From: an uncultured Eubacteriales bacterium
GTDB taxonomy: Bacteria > Bacillota > Clostridia > Lachnospirales > Lachnospiraceae
Direction: 5' to 3'
Length of the DNA stretch: 19,767 nt
NCBI GenBank assembly: GCA_900545455.1
Contig: UQZF01000034.1
Span: 1-19,767 of the forward strand
Within the stretch, counting starts at the first letter, position 1; each line of letters begins with the position of its first letter. The notes beneath the pieces were generated by a model. It saw only the letters and a program-made list of their open reading frames with translations. It did not search any database and was not told the DNA's origin. The position numbers were made by a program, and so were the translations under genes. Below are positions 7,198 through 15,870 of this stretch, in pieces.

Positions 7198-8781
7198 ATG
7201 AAGTTTACCAGGCAGTACAGAAAATTGAAGAATATTTATCTGAAGGTTGCAGTAGCTGCTTGCTTATTTGTTATATTTGTTATACCATTTGCAACACGTT
7301 TTACATCGCCTGTACAGGCGGAGACCGGCAGCCGAATGGCTCAGGGAACGACAGGCTACACGGTTGTACTTAACGGAACCCCGGTTGCGGTTACCGATTC
7401 TGAGGATGCTGCAAGGACAGCACTTCAGGCAGTCAGAAACAGACTTAATGAAGAGAACGGAACAATTGTCTATGCAGATACAGATCTTGAGGTCTATGCA
7501 GACGAGAATGTTACAGGAAAGCTTCTCAGTGAGACGGAGCTTGAGAATGTATTGTACAGCGCGGTATCCGCTGCAGCATACGTTCCGGATAATATGGCAT
7601 ACACAGTACGAATTGATGATTATATGGTGACGGTTAAAAGTGAGGCGGATGTTATTGCGCTGTTAGAGGCAGCCAAGAACAGAATTGCAGGGGAAGCGGC
7701 TGAAGGCTTCCAGGTCGAGCTTGTTGACAGTACATCGAACGGAATGTCACACCGAACAGTCAATGTCACGACAGCGGACATCGCCATGAATGAAGCGGCG
7801 AAGGTTCTTGCGACAATCGATGGCACAGACACGGTACAGGTTACGGATGAGACTGTATTCGAGGATGGAGTTCTTTATGTAGGCTTCGCTGAGAATGTTG
7901 AGGTTATTGAGACAAGCGGCAACGCTAACGATGTTAAGACAGTTGAGGAAGCACTTGAGGAAATAACCAAGGAGAAGGCAGAGAAAGGTACTTATGAAGT
8001 TGTTCAGGGTGACTGCCTTACAGCTATCGCAGATAAGACTAATGTTTCTCTTGACGAGCTGTATGCTCTCAATGAGAATCTTGACGAGAACAGCGTGATT
8101 ATGCCGGGTGACCTTCTTACAATTACGGTTCCTACACCGGAGATTTCGGTTGTGGTTAAGGAAGAGGTTACTTACAGCGAAGAATATCAGGCAGACGTTG
8201 TATATATCGATAATAACAGTATGTATCAGGGACAGCAGAATGTAATTACGCAGGGAACACCGGGATACAGAGAAGTTATAGCTGTTGTGAGCTCATCTAA
8301 CGGAGTTGAGTACGACAGAGAGATTATCAGCCAGACGATAATCACAGAGGCTACACCTACGGTGATTGAGAGAGGAACACTCATTCCTCCGACATTTATC
8401 AATCCGGTAAGTACAATGCAGATTACATCTGACTATGGTTACAGGGTTCATCCTGTATCAGGTCAGGTCGGAAGCTTCCATACAGGTATTGATTTGTATG
8501 TAACGATGGGAACGGCTGTCAAGGCTTCATGTGGTGGTACCGTAACACTTGCAGGATGGAACGGCGGATACGGCTGGTGCGTAGATATCAGCCATGGCAA
8601 TGGAATTACAACAAGATATGGTCACTTAAGTTCAATAGAGGTATCTGTTGGACAGACAGTTTCACAGGGACAGAGAATAGCTCTTTCCGGTGCGAGCGGT
8701 AACGTAACAGGACCGCATCTCCACTTTGAGGTTCTGCTTTGGGGTAATTCACAGAATCCTAAGGATTATTTGAATAAGTAA
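7198..8781 (+). CDS. secreted LysM-G5-M23 murein endopeptidase
   Basis: A 527-residue secreted or membrane-anchored wall hydrolase. A basic N-terminus and a hydrophobic segment (about 13-34) end at SPVQA-E, a plausible signal peptidase site after residue 41. A long region of about 220 residues has beta-rich repeats of unclear family. A LysM domain follows at about 265-309 (YEVVQGDCLTAIADKTNVS), then a G5-like domain (about 312-394) and a C-terminal M23 (lysostaphin/NlpD type) peptidase from about 410. The zinc and catalytic residues are intact: H428 and D432 in FHTGID, and H507 and H509 in HLHFE. M23 enzymes cut peptide cross-links of peptidoglycan, while LysM and G5 hold the enzyme to the wall. 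The start at 7198 follows GGAGG at 7188-7192. The gene has its own promoter and a downstream hairpin. Confidence 0.94.
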   Translation: MKFTRQYRKLKNIYLKVAVAACLFVIFVIPFATRFTSPVQAETGSRMAQGTTGYTVVLNGTPVAVTDSEDAARTALQAVRNRLNEENGTIVYADTDLEVYADENVTGKLLSETELENVLYSAVSAAAYVPDNMAYTVRIDDYMVTVKSEADVIALLEAAKNRIAGEAAEGFQVELVDSTSNGMSHRTVNVTTADIAMNEAAKVLATIDGTDTVQVTDETVFEDGVLYVGFAENVEVIETSGNANDVKTVEEALEEITKEKAEKGTYEVVQGDCLTAIADKTNVSLDELYALNENLDENSVIMPGDLLTITVPTPEISVVVKEEVTYSEEYQADVVYIDNNSMYQGQQNVITQGTPGYREVIAVVSSSNGVEYDREIISQTIITEATPTVIERGTLIPPTFINPVSTMQITSDYGYRVHPVSGQVGSFHTGIDLYVTMGTAVKASCGGTVTLAGWNGGYGWCVDISHGNGITTRYGHLSSIEVSVGQTVSQGQRIALSGASGNVTGPHLHFEVLLWGNSQNPKDYLNK

Positions 8782-8796
8782 TGTGTAATAATATAG

Positions 8797-8835
8797 AGCA
8801 GAGGGAGATGACTTCCTCTGCTTTATTAATTTAAT
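8797..8835 (+). terminator. hairpin terminator after the M23 gene
   Basis: AGCAGAGG (8797-8804) pairs with CCTCTGCT (8815-8822), extendable by a G-T and an A-T pair around a six-base loop. The following bases are T-rich but interrupted (TTTATTAATTT), so it should be a moderate terminator. Confidence 0.7.
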
Positions 8836-8865
8836 GACATAACGGCACATCATCTAAAAATATCC

Positions 8866-8893
8866 TTTACAAAAGCGACTTTTATGCTATAAT
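8866..8893 (+). promoter_or_regulatory. sigma-A promoter of murA
   Basis: TTTACA (8866-8871), a 16-base spacer and a perfect TATAAT (8888-8893), about 45 bases before the murA start. Confidence 0.75.
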
Positions 8894-8938
8894 AGGATAG
8901 ATATAGTGTGAAAAAGACATCTAATATAGAGGTATGTA

Positions 8939-10231
8939 ATGGAACAGTATGTGATTAAGGGTGGTAATCCCTTAAGTGGTGAAGTGAATATTATCGGAGC
9001 TAAGAATGCGGCACTTGCCATTATTGCTGCTGCTATTATGGCGGACGAGACAGTTACCATAGAGAATGTTCCGGATGTGAGCGATATACAGGTCCTTTTG
9101 GGGGCTGTGGCAAGTATTGGCGCAGTTGTGGATCGTGTAGACAGACACACATTCAGAATTAATGGAGCTCTTATCAATACAACAGTTGTAGACTACGAGA
9201 AAGCTAAGAAGATTAGAGGTTCATATTATCTTCTTGGAGCCCTTCTCGGAAAATATAAGGATGCACATGTGGCATTTCCGGGAGGCTGCAATATCGGAAC
9301 GAGACCGATAGACCAGCACATCAACGGCTTTAAGGCTATGGGTGCTGAGGTTGATACAGCGTATGGAATGATTACCGCGACGGCGGACAGGCTTGTCGGA
9401 AGCCATATATATCTTGATATGGAGTCCGTGGGAGCGACAATCAATATAATGCTTGCGGCGACACTCGCCGAGGGAAGCACTATAATAGAGAATGCAGCGA
9501 AGGAGCCTCACGTTGTCGATGTGGCTAACCTTCTCAACTGTATGGGTGCCAACATCAAGGGTGCAGGTACGGATGTTATAAGGATTAAGGGAGTACAGAA
9601 GCTTCATGGTGCGACTTACTCAATCATTCCTGATCAGATAGAGGCGGCGACATTTATGTGTGCTGCAGCAGCTACAGGCGGGGACGTACTCATCAAGAAT
9701 GTTATTCCTAAGCATTTGGAGGCAATCACGGCTAAGCTGACGCAGATAGGTTGTGAAGTATCGGAATTTGATGATGCCGTGCGTGTTGTGGGCTACCGCA
9801 ATATGAAATACACCAATGTGAAGACCCTTCCGTATCCGGGATTCCCTACCGACGTACAGCCACAGATAACGGTTGTTCTTGCTCTTGCAAAGGGAACGAG
9901 TATAGTCACTGAAGGAATATTTGAGAACAGGTTTAAGTACGTTGATGAACTTGCCAAGATGGGTGCAGACATCACTGTAGAGGGCAATACAGCCATTGTA
10001 AAGGGCGTCGAGAGGTATACAGGGGCAGAAGTTACGGCACCGGATTTGCGCGCAGGAGCGGCTTTGGTGCTTGCGGGGCTTGCGGCAGACGGTGTAACGA
10101 TAGTTGATGACATTAAATATATTTTAAGAGGATATGAGGATTTCGATATAAAGCTCAGGGAGCTTGGTGCTAAGATTGAATATGTACAGAGCGAGAAGGA
10201 GATACGAAAGTTCGTGCTCAAGACATCATAA
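8939..10231 (+). CDS. murA: UDP-N-acetylglucosamine 1-carboxyvinyltransferase
   Basis: A 430-residue cytoplasmic enzyme that transfers enolpyruvate from PEP to UDP-GlcNAc, the first committed step of peptidoglycan synthesis. It has the two-domain EPSP-synthase-like fold. The substrate-binding GAKNAAL is near the N-terminus, and the catalytic loop PGGCNIGTRPID carries Cys117, the fosfomycin-sensitive cysteine of the family. Later landmarks are FPTDVQPQ and the C-terminal GAALVLAGLAADG / ILRGYEDFDIKL block. Length is normal and no truncation is seen. An AGAGG ribosome binding site lies just before the ATG at 8939. Many Firmicutes carry two MurA paralogues; which one this is cannot be decided from the window. 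It has its own promoter, with the M23 hydrolase upstream on the same strand. Confidence 0.97.
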   Translation: MEQYVIKGGNPLSGEVNIIGAKNAALAIIAAAIMADETVTIENVPDVSDIQVLLGAVASIGAVVDRVDRHTFRINGALINTTVVDYEKAKKIRGSYYLLGALLGKYKDAHVAFPGGCNIGTRPIDQHINGFKAMGAEVDTAYGMITATADRLVGSHIYLDMESVGATINIMLAATLAEGSTIIENAAKEPHVVDVANLLNCMGANIKGAGTDVIRIKGVQKLHGATYSIIPDQIEAATFMCAAAATGGDVLIKNVIPKHLEAITAKLTQIGCEVSEFDDAVRVVGYRNMKYTNVKTLPYPGFPTDVQPQITVVLALAKGTSIVTEGIFENRFKYVDELAKMGADITVEGNTAIVKGVERYTGAEVTAPDLRAGAALVLAGLAADGVTIVDDIKYILRGYEDFDIKLRELGAKIEYVQSEKEIRKFVLKTS

Positions 10232-10280
10232 AAAAAATAAGTGCTTATCAGTACGCAGACTGATAAGCACTTATTTTTTA
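10230..10280. terminator. bidirectional terminator between murA and the chemoreceptor
   Basis: Perfect 21-bp arms (10232-10252 and 10259-10279) surround a six-base loop, with an A tract on the left and a T tract on the right, so it works in both directions. It touches both stop codons: the murA stop ends at 10231 and the minus-strand chemoreceptor stop is at 10278-10280. Confidence 0.93.
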
Positions 10281-11966
10281 TTCGTTTCTAAGCTTGAACT
10301 TAGATACAAGTTCTTTAAGTGTCTCTGACTGAGCGGAGAGCTCTTCGCTTGTTGCGGATGTCTCCTCGGCAGATGCTGAATTACTCTGTACAACTTCGGA
10401 AATCTGCTCTATAGCCTTCTCGATTTCCTCAAGCATACGTGCCATATTCTTGGAATCTTCGTTGGATGCCTCGGCTGATGTGGCGAACAGCTTCATGCTC
10501 TCGAGAATATCATTGAGTACCGCAACAGTCTTCTTTGTGATGGCGTTGCCGTTCTCGACTTCCTGAATAGCTTTTGCAATAAGTTCTCTTGTGTTGACGG
10601 CGGACTTGGCACTGTCGTCTGCAAGCTTACCAATCTGGTCAGCAACGACACCAAAGCCTCTTCCTGCATCACCTGCTCTGGCTGCTTCGATGGAAGCATT
10701 GAGAGAGAGGAGGTTAGTCTGTGACGCAATATCTTCAATATCTCCGATAATGTTCTGAATTTCAAGTGATGTCTCACTGATACGCTGCATTGCCTCCGTG
10801 AGCTCTGCGAGGTCAGCCTGGCTCTTTGCTGCATTGTCCTGAGCTTCCTTAGCCATTGCGGCTGCGGACTCAGCGGACTTAGCCGTGTTGGAGGCTGTGT
10901 TGGTGACATTCTCGATTGTAGCCGTGAGCTCCTCGATAGCGCCTGCCTGCTCCGTTGCGCCTTCTGCAAGTGACTGTGCACTCTCTGCAAGCTGTGATGA
11001 ACCGATTGCAACCTGATCGGAAGCGGTGTTGATGCTTCTGAGTGTCTCATCAAGCTGTCTGTTAAGCTTTCTCATAGCCGTAATAAGTGACACAAATTCG
11101 CCTACATACTGATCCTCTATCTTGGTAGCTATATCAAAGTTGCCGTTGGACATTTCTGTGAGAATATATCCTGCATCTGATACGATTTCATGGAGTGCAT
11201 GACAGCTCTCTCTTAAATTGCTGGCAAGGGAGCCAAATTCGTCATCAGACGTGTAGGTGATGTCGACATTGAGTTCACCCTTTCTTAGCATGGCTGCGGC
11301 AGCTTCAAGCTGTTCAACAGGCTGCACGATGATTCTCACGATAGACTTACGGATTCTTGTGGAGAAGAGTAATGCGACAATGAATATGGCAACTACAACA
11401 AGCGTGGATGAAATTCCCACAACAGCTGAAAGCGTATACTCATCAGTTGCTGCACTTGAGGAGGCGTTGCCTATCTTGATAAGTATATCCTGAACCTTCT
11501 CCGTGAGGTCGTTATAGGTACTGTTAAAAATTACGAGGGCTTCCTCGTTCCTGTTCTCTCTTGCAAGAGCCATGAGATCCGTTCTTGAAGCTTTCAAATC
11601 CGTAACTGCTGAGTTGAGTTCAGCTACGATGGCTTTATTATGATAGCTTGCCTCGAGAGCATCAAGATTGGTTGCAAGGCCGGCTGCATACTGGTCTGCG
11701 AGGTCAAGCTTCTCATTGGTCAGTGCGGTGTCATCCGTTGTGAGTGACCAGAGAACCATCTTGCCTATCATCTGAAGGTCTTTTCTGATTTCCATCTGAA
11801 GTACGTCGTTATGATATGCGGTTGTGTAAAAACTTCTGAACTGGACCAAAACTGTTGTAAGTGATGCGATTGCTGCAATAAAAATAATTGCGGTTGCAAT
11901 GAGGACGCTTGTAAAACCATAGCGAAGCTTCTTCTCAATGCTCACGTGTCTTAATTTTTCTTCCAT
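10278..11966 (-). CDS. methyl-accepting chemotaxis protein (four-helix-type sensor)
   Basis: An intact 562-residue chemoreceptor. Two membrane helices (about 18-43 and 181-203) bracket an extracellular region of about 140 residues that is helical in character and resembles the four-helix-bundle ligand domain; no Cache motifs are seen. A HAMP linker follows (about 204-262), then a long coiled-coil signalling domain with the conserved hairpin tip IASQTNLLSLNASIEAARAG at about 412-431, which contacts CheA and CheW. No CheR-docking pentapeptide is visible at the C-terminus. The ATG at 11966 follows AGGAG. It has its own promoter and a hairpin-rich leader. It lies downstream of the HD-GYP gene but is separated from it by a terminator. 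The ligand is unknown. Confidence 0.95.
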   Translation of the reverse strand: MEEKLRHVSIEKKLRYGFTSVLIATAIIFIAAIASLTTVLVQFRSFYTTAYHNDVLQMEIRKDLQMIGKMVLWSLTTDDTALTNEKLDLADQYAAGLATNLDALEASYHNKAIVAELNSAVTDLKASRTDLMALARENRNEEALVIFNSTYNDLTEKVQDILIKIGNASSSAATDEYTLSAVVGISSTLVVVAIFIVALLFSTRIRKSIVRIIVQPVEQLEAAAAMLRKGELNVDITYTSDDEFGSLASNLRESCHALHEIVSDAGYILTEMSNGNFDIATKIEDQYVGEFVSLITAMRKLNRQLDETLRSINTASDQVAIGSSQLAESAQSLAEGATEQAGAIEELTATIENVTNTASNTAKSAESAAAMAKEAQDNAAKSQADLAELTEAMQRISETSLEIQNIIGDIEDIASQTNLLSLNASIEAARAGDAGRGFGVVADQIGKLADDSAKSAVNTRELIAKAIQEVENGNAITKKTVAVLNDILESMKLFATSAEASNEDSKNMARMLEEIEKAIEQISEVVQSNSASAEETSATSEELSAQSETLKELVSKFKLRNE

Positions 11967-12005
11967 GATAATTGTTTCTCCTTATATTTTTTTCAGGTTG
12001 TAAGT

Positions 12006-12041
12006 CCTAGCCTTGAAAAAAACTAGGAATAAAAGCCTAGT
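12006..12041 (-). promoter_or_regulatory. leader hairpins before the chemoreceptor, possible attenuator
   Basis: Reading the minus strand, ACTAGG (12041-12036), an eight-base loop and CCTAGT (12027-12022) are followed by a run of seven T (12022-12016), a small terminator-like hairpin. The second arm CCTAG can instead pair with a third copy, CTAGG at 12010-12006. The two pairings exclude each other. The hairpin begins only about five bases after the predicted transcription start, so a 5'-end stabilising role is also possible. Confidence 0.4.
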
Positions 12042-12052
12042 CTCTGTAATTA

Positions 12053-12081
12053 AATATATAGTAATAAAAATTAAATGTCAA
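12053..12081 (-). promoter_or_regulatory. sigma-A promoter of the chemoreceptor
   Basis: On the minus strand: a perfect TTGACA (12081-12076), a 17-base spacer and TATATT (12058-12053). This is a vegetative-type promoter and not the flagellar sigma-28 type often found at chemotaxis genes. Confidence 0.7.
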
Positions 12082-12100
12082 TGGCTTTGCTAAGAATTGG

Positions 12101-12141
12101 AAAAGAAAATACAAGAAGCTGCCGACGAAGGCAGCTTCTTG
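12101..12141 (-). terminator. terminator after the HD-GYP gene
   Basis: Perfect 12-bp arms (CAAGAAGCTGCC at 12112-12123 and its complement at 12130-12141) enclose a six-base loop; on the minus strand a T-rich tail (tattttctttt) follows. It lies 10 bases past the HD-GYP stop. Confidence 0.88.
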
Positions 12142-12151
12142 TGCAAATATA

Positions 12152-13251
12152 CTATACAATTGCAACAATTTTAAGTTCCGGATGTTTGAGCAAATCGATA
12201 AATTCGTTTCCAATCTTTATCATCGGGCGGTACAGACACATAGGATTTATCATTACAATCTCACCGACGCGGCCATCGCTGAGACGGGCGTTGTTGTGAA
12301 GATAAGTCGAAGATATTCTGTTGAGGAATGTCATAAGATAATGAGGATCATACTTGTTAAGTCCTTCTTTATCGAACAGTTCAATAACATCAAACGGACA
12401 AAATGCACCGCGGTAACTTCTCGATGCAGTCATGGCGTCATATACGTCGGCGATTGCTATAATCTTGGCGAATGGAGTAATTCTTGCCGCATCGGCATGG
12501 AAAGGATATCCGGAGCCGTCGCAGCGCTCATGGTGAAGAAGACATGCTTCCTTGATTCTTATGTCAAGCGGCTGATTCCTGAGAATATCATAGCCCCTCT
12601 TTACATGCTCTTTCATAAGCTGATATTCCTCGTCGGAAAGTTTGCCCGGTTTGTTGAGAATCTCCTTAGGTATGGTGAATTTCCCGATATCGTGAAGAAG
12701 AGCTGCAACCGTGAGCACCTTGAGATCATCACCTGTAATACCGAGCCATTTGCCGAGAATATTGGATATAAGCGCAACATTCAGACTGTGAGTAGAGGTT
12801 ATATCGTCGTAATTGCGGAGATTATGGATGATGTCAAAGATGTGAATAGTATTCTTTGATGAAGTTATAAGCTCCGCCGTGTCGGCATATATGGAATCGG
12901 TGTTGATCGGCTGTCCCGACGATATGGACTGCGTGATAACAGAGGTCAGGTTGGATATTGAAGTCTCATACTGTGCCTTGAACTGTTTAAAATCCTCACT
13001 TTTCTTAATTTTGTCCGAATAGCTGTCGTTGGCAGCCGGAGCTGCCTTGGCAGGAGCAGCCGGTTTGGCAGCCGGAGCAGGACTGTCATCAATCGGGACT
13101 TCAAGAATCGTATAATATTCGAGCTTGGATATGGTTGCTTCGTCAAGGACAAAGCCCGCCGGAGGACAAGCTGACCTGCAGGGTTGTATAAGTCCTCGGC
13201 AATTACCATTCCCGGTTTTACTTCAAATGAAAAAAGAATCTTCTTAGCCAT
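12152..13251 (-). pseudogene. HD-GYP c-di-GMP phosphodiesterase, interrupted by a frameshift
   Basis: The coding region is split by one apparent missing base near 13162-13165. The first frame starts at ATG 13251 (AAGGAG upstream) with MAKKILFSFEVKPGMVIAEDL and then reads out of frame to a stop at 12946. Restoring one base gives LVL-PAGFVLDEATISKLEYYTILEVPID, an Ala/Pro linker, a helical region and an intact HD-GYP domain: HDIGK from H187, HHE 240-242 and GSGYP 246-250, 366 residues in all. HD-GYP enzymes hydrolyse c-di-GMP to pGpG or GMP. All metal-binding motifs survive past the lesion, which points to a recent mutation or a sequence error. As written, only a 101-residue fragment, or a late start at GTG 12718 with most of the catalytic domain, could be made. 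It follows the Cache chemoreceptor by 29 bases, in the same transcription unit. Confidence 0.88.
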
Positions 13252-13280
13252 AAGTACTCCTTTGTGTCGTGGTTTTTATG

Positions 13281-15405
13281 TTATTTTTCGAGAAGCTTGA
13301 ATGCACTTACCAAATCTTTTAACTTCTCAGCCTGTGCAGCGAGCTCCTCGCTGCTTGCGGAGCTCTCCTCTGCCATAGCCGTGTTCTCCTCAACAACAGC
13401 GGCAATCTGGTCTGCGGCCTGAGATATCTGGTTGAGGGCATCTGCCTGTTCGGCGGATGCTGAGGATATCCGGGCAATATTATCAACAAGGATATTGGTC
13501 TTATCAACGGATTCGATAAGCTTTGCGGCGGTCTGGTCAACCATACGCTTGCCGGCTTCGACTGCGTTAAGAGCCTGAATGATGAGGTCATTGGAGCTCT
13601 TGGCTGCTTCAGCACTCTGTGAGGCTAAGTTGCCGACCTGTGTAGCAACAACAGCGAAACCTCTGCCTTCATCTCCGGCTCTTGCAGCCTCAATGGAAGC
13701 GTTGAGAGCAAGAAGATTGGTCTGAGAAGCAATATCGTTGATTGTATTGATAATTCCGCTGATCTGTCTTGCGGCTTCGTTGATTGTGTCCATTGCATGC
13801 ACAACCTGCTGCATATCTTCGTTGCTTGCCATGATGTCGGTCCCGACAACCTTGGCCATATTGTTGGCTGCATTGGCATTGTCTGCGTTCTTATGTACCT
13901 GTTCGGATACCGTCTCAATGGTGCTCTGAAGTTCTTCAACGGAACTTGCCTGGTCTGTGGCACCCTCTGTGATGGACTGTGCACCGTCGGAGAGCTGGCT
14001 CGCATTGGCGGAAACCATGTCGGCAACCTGATTGATTTCCCTGAGCGTGTCGGACATGTCGTTGACAACTGTTAAAAGTGCGTCCTCAATCGCCTTGAAA
14101 TCACCGATATGATCAACTTCCGTTGTGAGGTTGAAATTGCCGGATGCCATCTCGTTGAGTCCTCGTGTGATATCTGCAATGATTTCCTTGAGACGTGATG
14201 ACATGTCGGAGAAGGTCTTGGAAAGTTCTCCGATTTCATCGTCGTAAGTTGCGTCAAGCGTTGCGGAGAAATCACCCATAGCGAGCTTGTCGGCAACATT
14301 GACAACACTGTCTATCGGCTTGAGATACTTTACAACAAGACGACGGCTTATGAATACAATGGCACCGAGTGTACCCAGAGCGATTACGGTCATAAGGGCA
14401 ACCAGAAGAATAGTCTTTTTGGACAAATCGAACTTGGAAAGAGCACTTGCGGCCCACCATGTCTGCCCGCATGCGTTGATAGGTGAATAGAAGCGCACAA
14501 TGCTTGTTCCGTCATCCTTCTTGGTGCTCACGGAGAAAGCCTTGCCTGTGTCGATTCCTGCCTGAATCTTGGCATACTGCTTGGCAGATATAAGATCTGT
14601 AAGTCTTGTGCCTATATATTCATTGGATTCACTGTCATATACCATTGTGCTGTCAGATGTGAGAACATCGACATACATACTCGGGTAATCGGCATCGGAT
14701 GAAGTAAGCTCACTGAAAGTGTCAACATTGATATCTACGAGGATTACACCGTATGTCTGATTCTTATATATAAATAGGAAAAGAAGCACTTACCATATTG
14801 ATACCCTGATCGTAATAAGGGTCGGTGAAAGAATTCATCTGGCTTGCAGCTGCCTGTCGGTAATAATCCTGTGAACCATAAGAGTCATAAGAACCGTAAC
14901 TCTGAAGATTGGAAGGATCGCTCTCGCTTATGTAAATAGTGTAATCCTTGATTGCAGGGTCAAAGGCATCCGGTTCAAAGAACACTCCGATACCCGCAAT
15001 CTTGTCATTGGATGTGGCTGTGGTTCTGGCTACGGAAATAATCATCTCCTCAATCTGCTTATTCATCTCCTGGAGATTCACATCGTAGACTTCGCTCTTG
15101 GCGGTTCGACCGTTGTAGCCGTTTTTCTCGAACTCATCGTATTTTTCAACAATGTAGTCCTGAAGTATCTGCGCCGTATCGGAAGCGGTTGTGAGTACAT
15201 TCTGGACTACAACTCCGTTCTGTGCGGCAACCCCTTCAAATTCACTTTTAATGCTTTTGCTTAAAAAACTTCCGGCTATTGAGGCACTTATGATGATAAG
15301 CACCGTAAGAAAGCAAGCAAGCAGTATGCCTGTTGCGGCCGAGATTTTGTAGGAAAGCTTTCTGTTAAGAAACTTTTCCCGGAAAACGGCTCTTTGGTTC
15401 TTCAT
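13281..15405 (-). pseudogene. Cache-domain methyl-accepting chemotaxis protein, interrupted by a frameshift
   Basis: Two overlapping frames form one chemoreceptor. The first starts at ATG 15405 (AGGAG upstream), with a membrane helix at about 23-45 and the first part of an extracellular Cache-like sensor, and stops after FPIYI at 14764. The second frame continues at once with KNQTYGVILVDINVDTF, completes the sensor, then gives a second helix (about 331-353), HAMP (about 353-407) and a full signalling domain with tip IASQTNLLALNASIEAARAG. Removing one base within the TA-rich stretch at about 14764-14775 gives a 707-residue protein; inserting one TA unit also restores the frame. Family spacing (PIY, then GV) fits the single-base correction better. 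As written, the first frame makes a receptor without signalling domain. It is the first gene of the unit with HD-GYP. Confidence 0.9.
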
Positions 15406-15486
15406 ATTTTCTCCTATCCGAGGCGTACATGCGTCTCTGTGTTATTTGATTCGCAATAAAACACGAGAATCATGAATTTCAGTAAT

Positions 15487-15515
15487 ATTATACCATTTTT
15501 AAAAAATTATGGCAA
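15487..15515 (-). promoter_or_regulatory. sigma-A promoter of the Cache chemoreceptor unit
   Basis: On the minus strand: TTGCCA (15515-15510), a 17-base spacer and a perfect TATAAT (15492-15487). It would give a leader of about 75 bases before the ATG at 15405. Confidence 0.75.
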
Positions 15516-15581
15516 CAAGAAGCTATATAAAAAGACGAAAAGAAAGAATAATAAAAAGATAATTTATTGCAATGTGCACTA

Positions 15582-15610
15582 TTGACTATTGAGCTCCGAT
15601 ATATTATAGT
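15582..15610 (+). promoter_or_regulatory. sigma-A promoter of the metK leader
   Basis: TTGACT (15582-15587), a 17-base spacer and TATAGT (15605-15610). An A-rich tract at about 15526-15562 lies upstream and could act as an UP-like element. The predicted start near 15617 is about 25 bases before the riboswitch. Confidence 0.65.
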
Positions 15611-15642
15611 TTATATACAAAAAGTTCATAGAAGATTTATCC

Positions 15643-15773
15643 CTTATTCAGAGTGATGGAGATACATAGGATCTGTGAAGTCACGGCAACCCCGGTTCGG
15701 AAGGTGCCAGCCTGAGCGAGATATGCCATTGGTGCTGCATGTACAATGCGGCGGAGATGGCTCGAACAATAAG
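15643..15773 (+). ncRNA. SAM-I (S-box) riboswitch upstream of metK
   Basis: The leader carries the S-box core in order: CTTATT opening the P1 stem at 15643-15648, AGAG then GTGA, a kink region, GTGA...TCAC pairing, GGCAACC, GGTGCCAGCC, a variable P4 hairpin, and AATAAG at 15768-15773 closing P1. The class binds S-adenosylmethionine. Here it precedes metK, the gene for the SAM-making enzyme, so this is feedback control of product on its own synthesis. The terminator and antiterminator follow directly. Confidence 0.9.
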
Positions 15774-15819
15774 AGGATTTGATTAGTATTATTCAAGTCC
15801 ACTTATGTGGACTTTTTTT
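15769..15819 (+). terminator. riboswitch expression platform: terminator with overlapping antiterminator
   Basis: Terminator: AAGTCCAC (15795-15802), TTAT loop, GTGGACTT (15807-15814) and a T run to 15819. Antiterminator: 15769-15780 (ATAAG, A, GGATTT) pairs with 15795-15806, with one A-A mismatch and one G-T pair. It uses the 3' strand of P1 and the 5' arm plus loop of the terminator. With SAM bound, P1 forms and the terminator is free, so transcription stops; without SAM the antiterminator forms. Confidence 0.85.
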
Positions 15820-15870
15820 AATCCTACTAACACTTTTAATTATTTTGTACAAATCGAAAGGAGATTTCAG

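Noticed and set aside
10493..11053. Long Ser/Arg/Gln-rich minus-strand frame inside the intact chemoreceptor
   Set aside because: An off-frame shadow of the signalling coiled coil, with biased composition and no start signal. The same holds for frames at 13319-13615 and 13625-14068.
11967..12060. c-di-GMP riboswitch in the chemoreceptor leader
   Set aside because: Such riboswitches are common before chemotaxis genes in Clostridia, but the leader is too short and AT-rich and lacks the conserved GEMM core.
12182..12859. Plus-strand open frame of 225 codons opposite the HD-GYP gene
   Set aside because: It lies wholly antisense to the HD-GYP coding frame, whose motifs are unmistakable; the translated product shows no domain and no ribosome binding site fits.
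13155..13172. Programmed ribosomal frameshift in the HD-GYP gene
   Set aside because: The needed shift is -1, but there is no X-XXY-YYZ slippery run nor clear stimulatory structure; tandem CGG codons alone are not enough. Mutation or sequence error is simpler.
15582..15610. Sigma-28 flagellar promoter suggested by CCGATAT
   Set aside because: No TAAA lies at the right distance upstream, and a better vegetative promoter overlaps it in front of metK.
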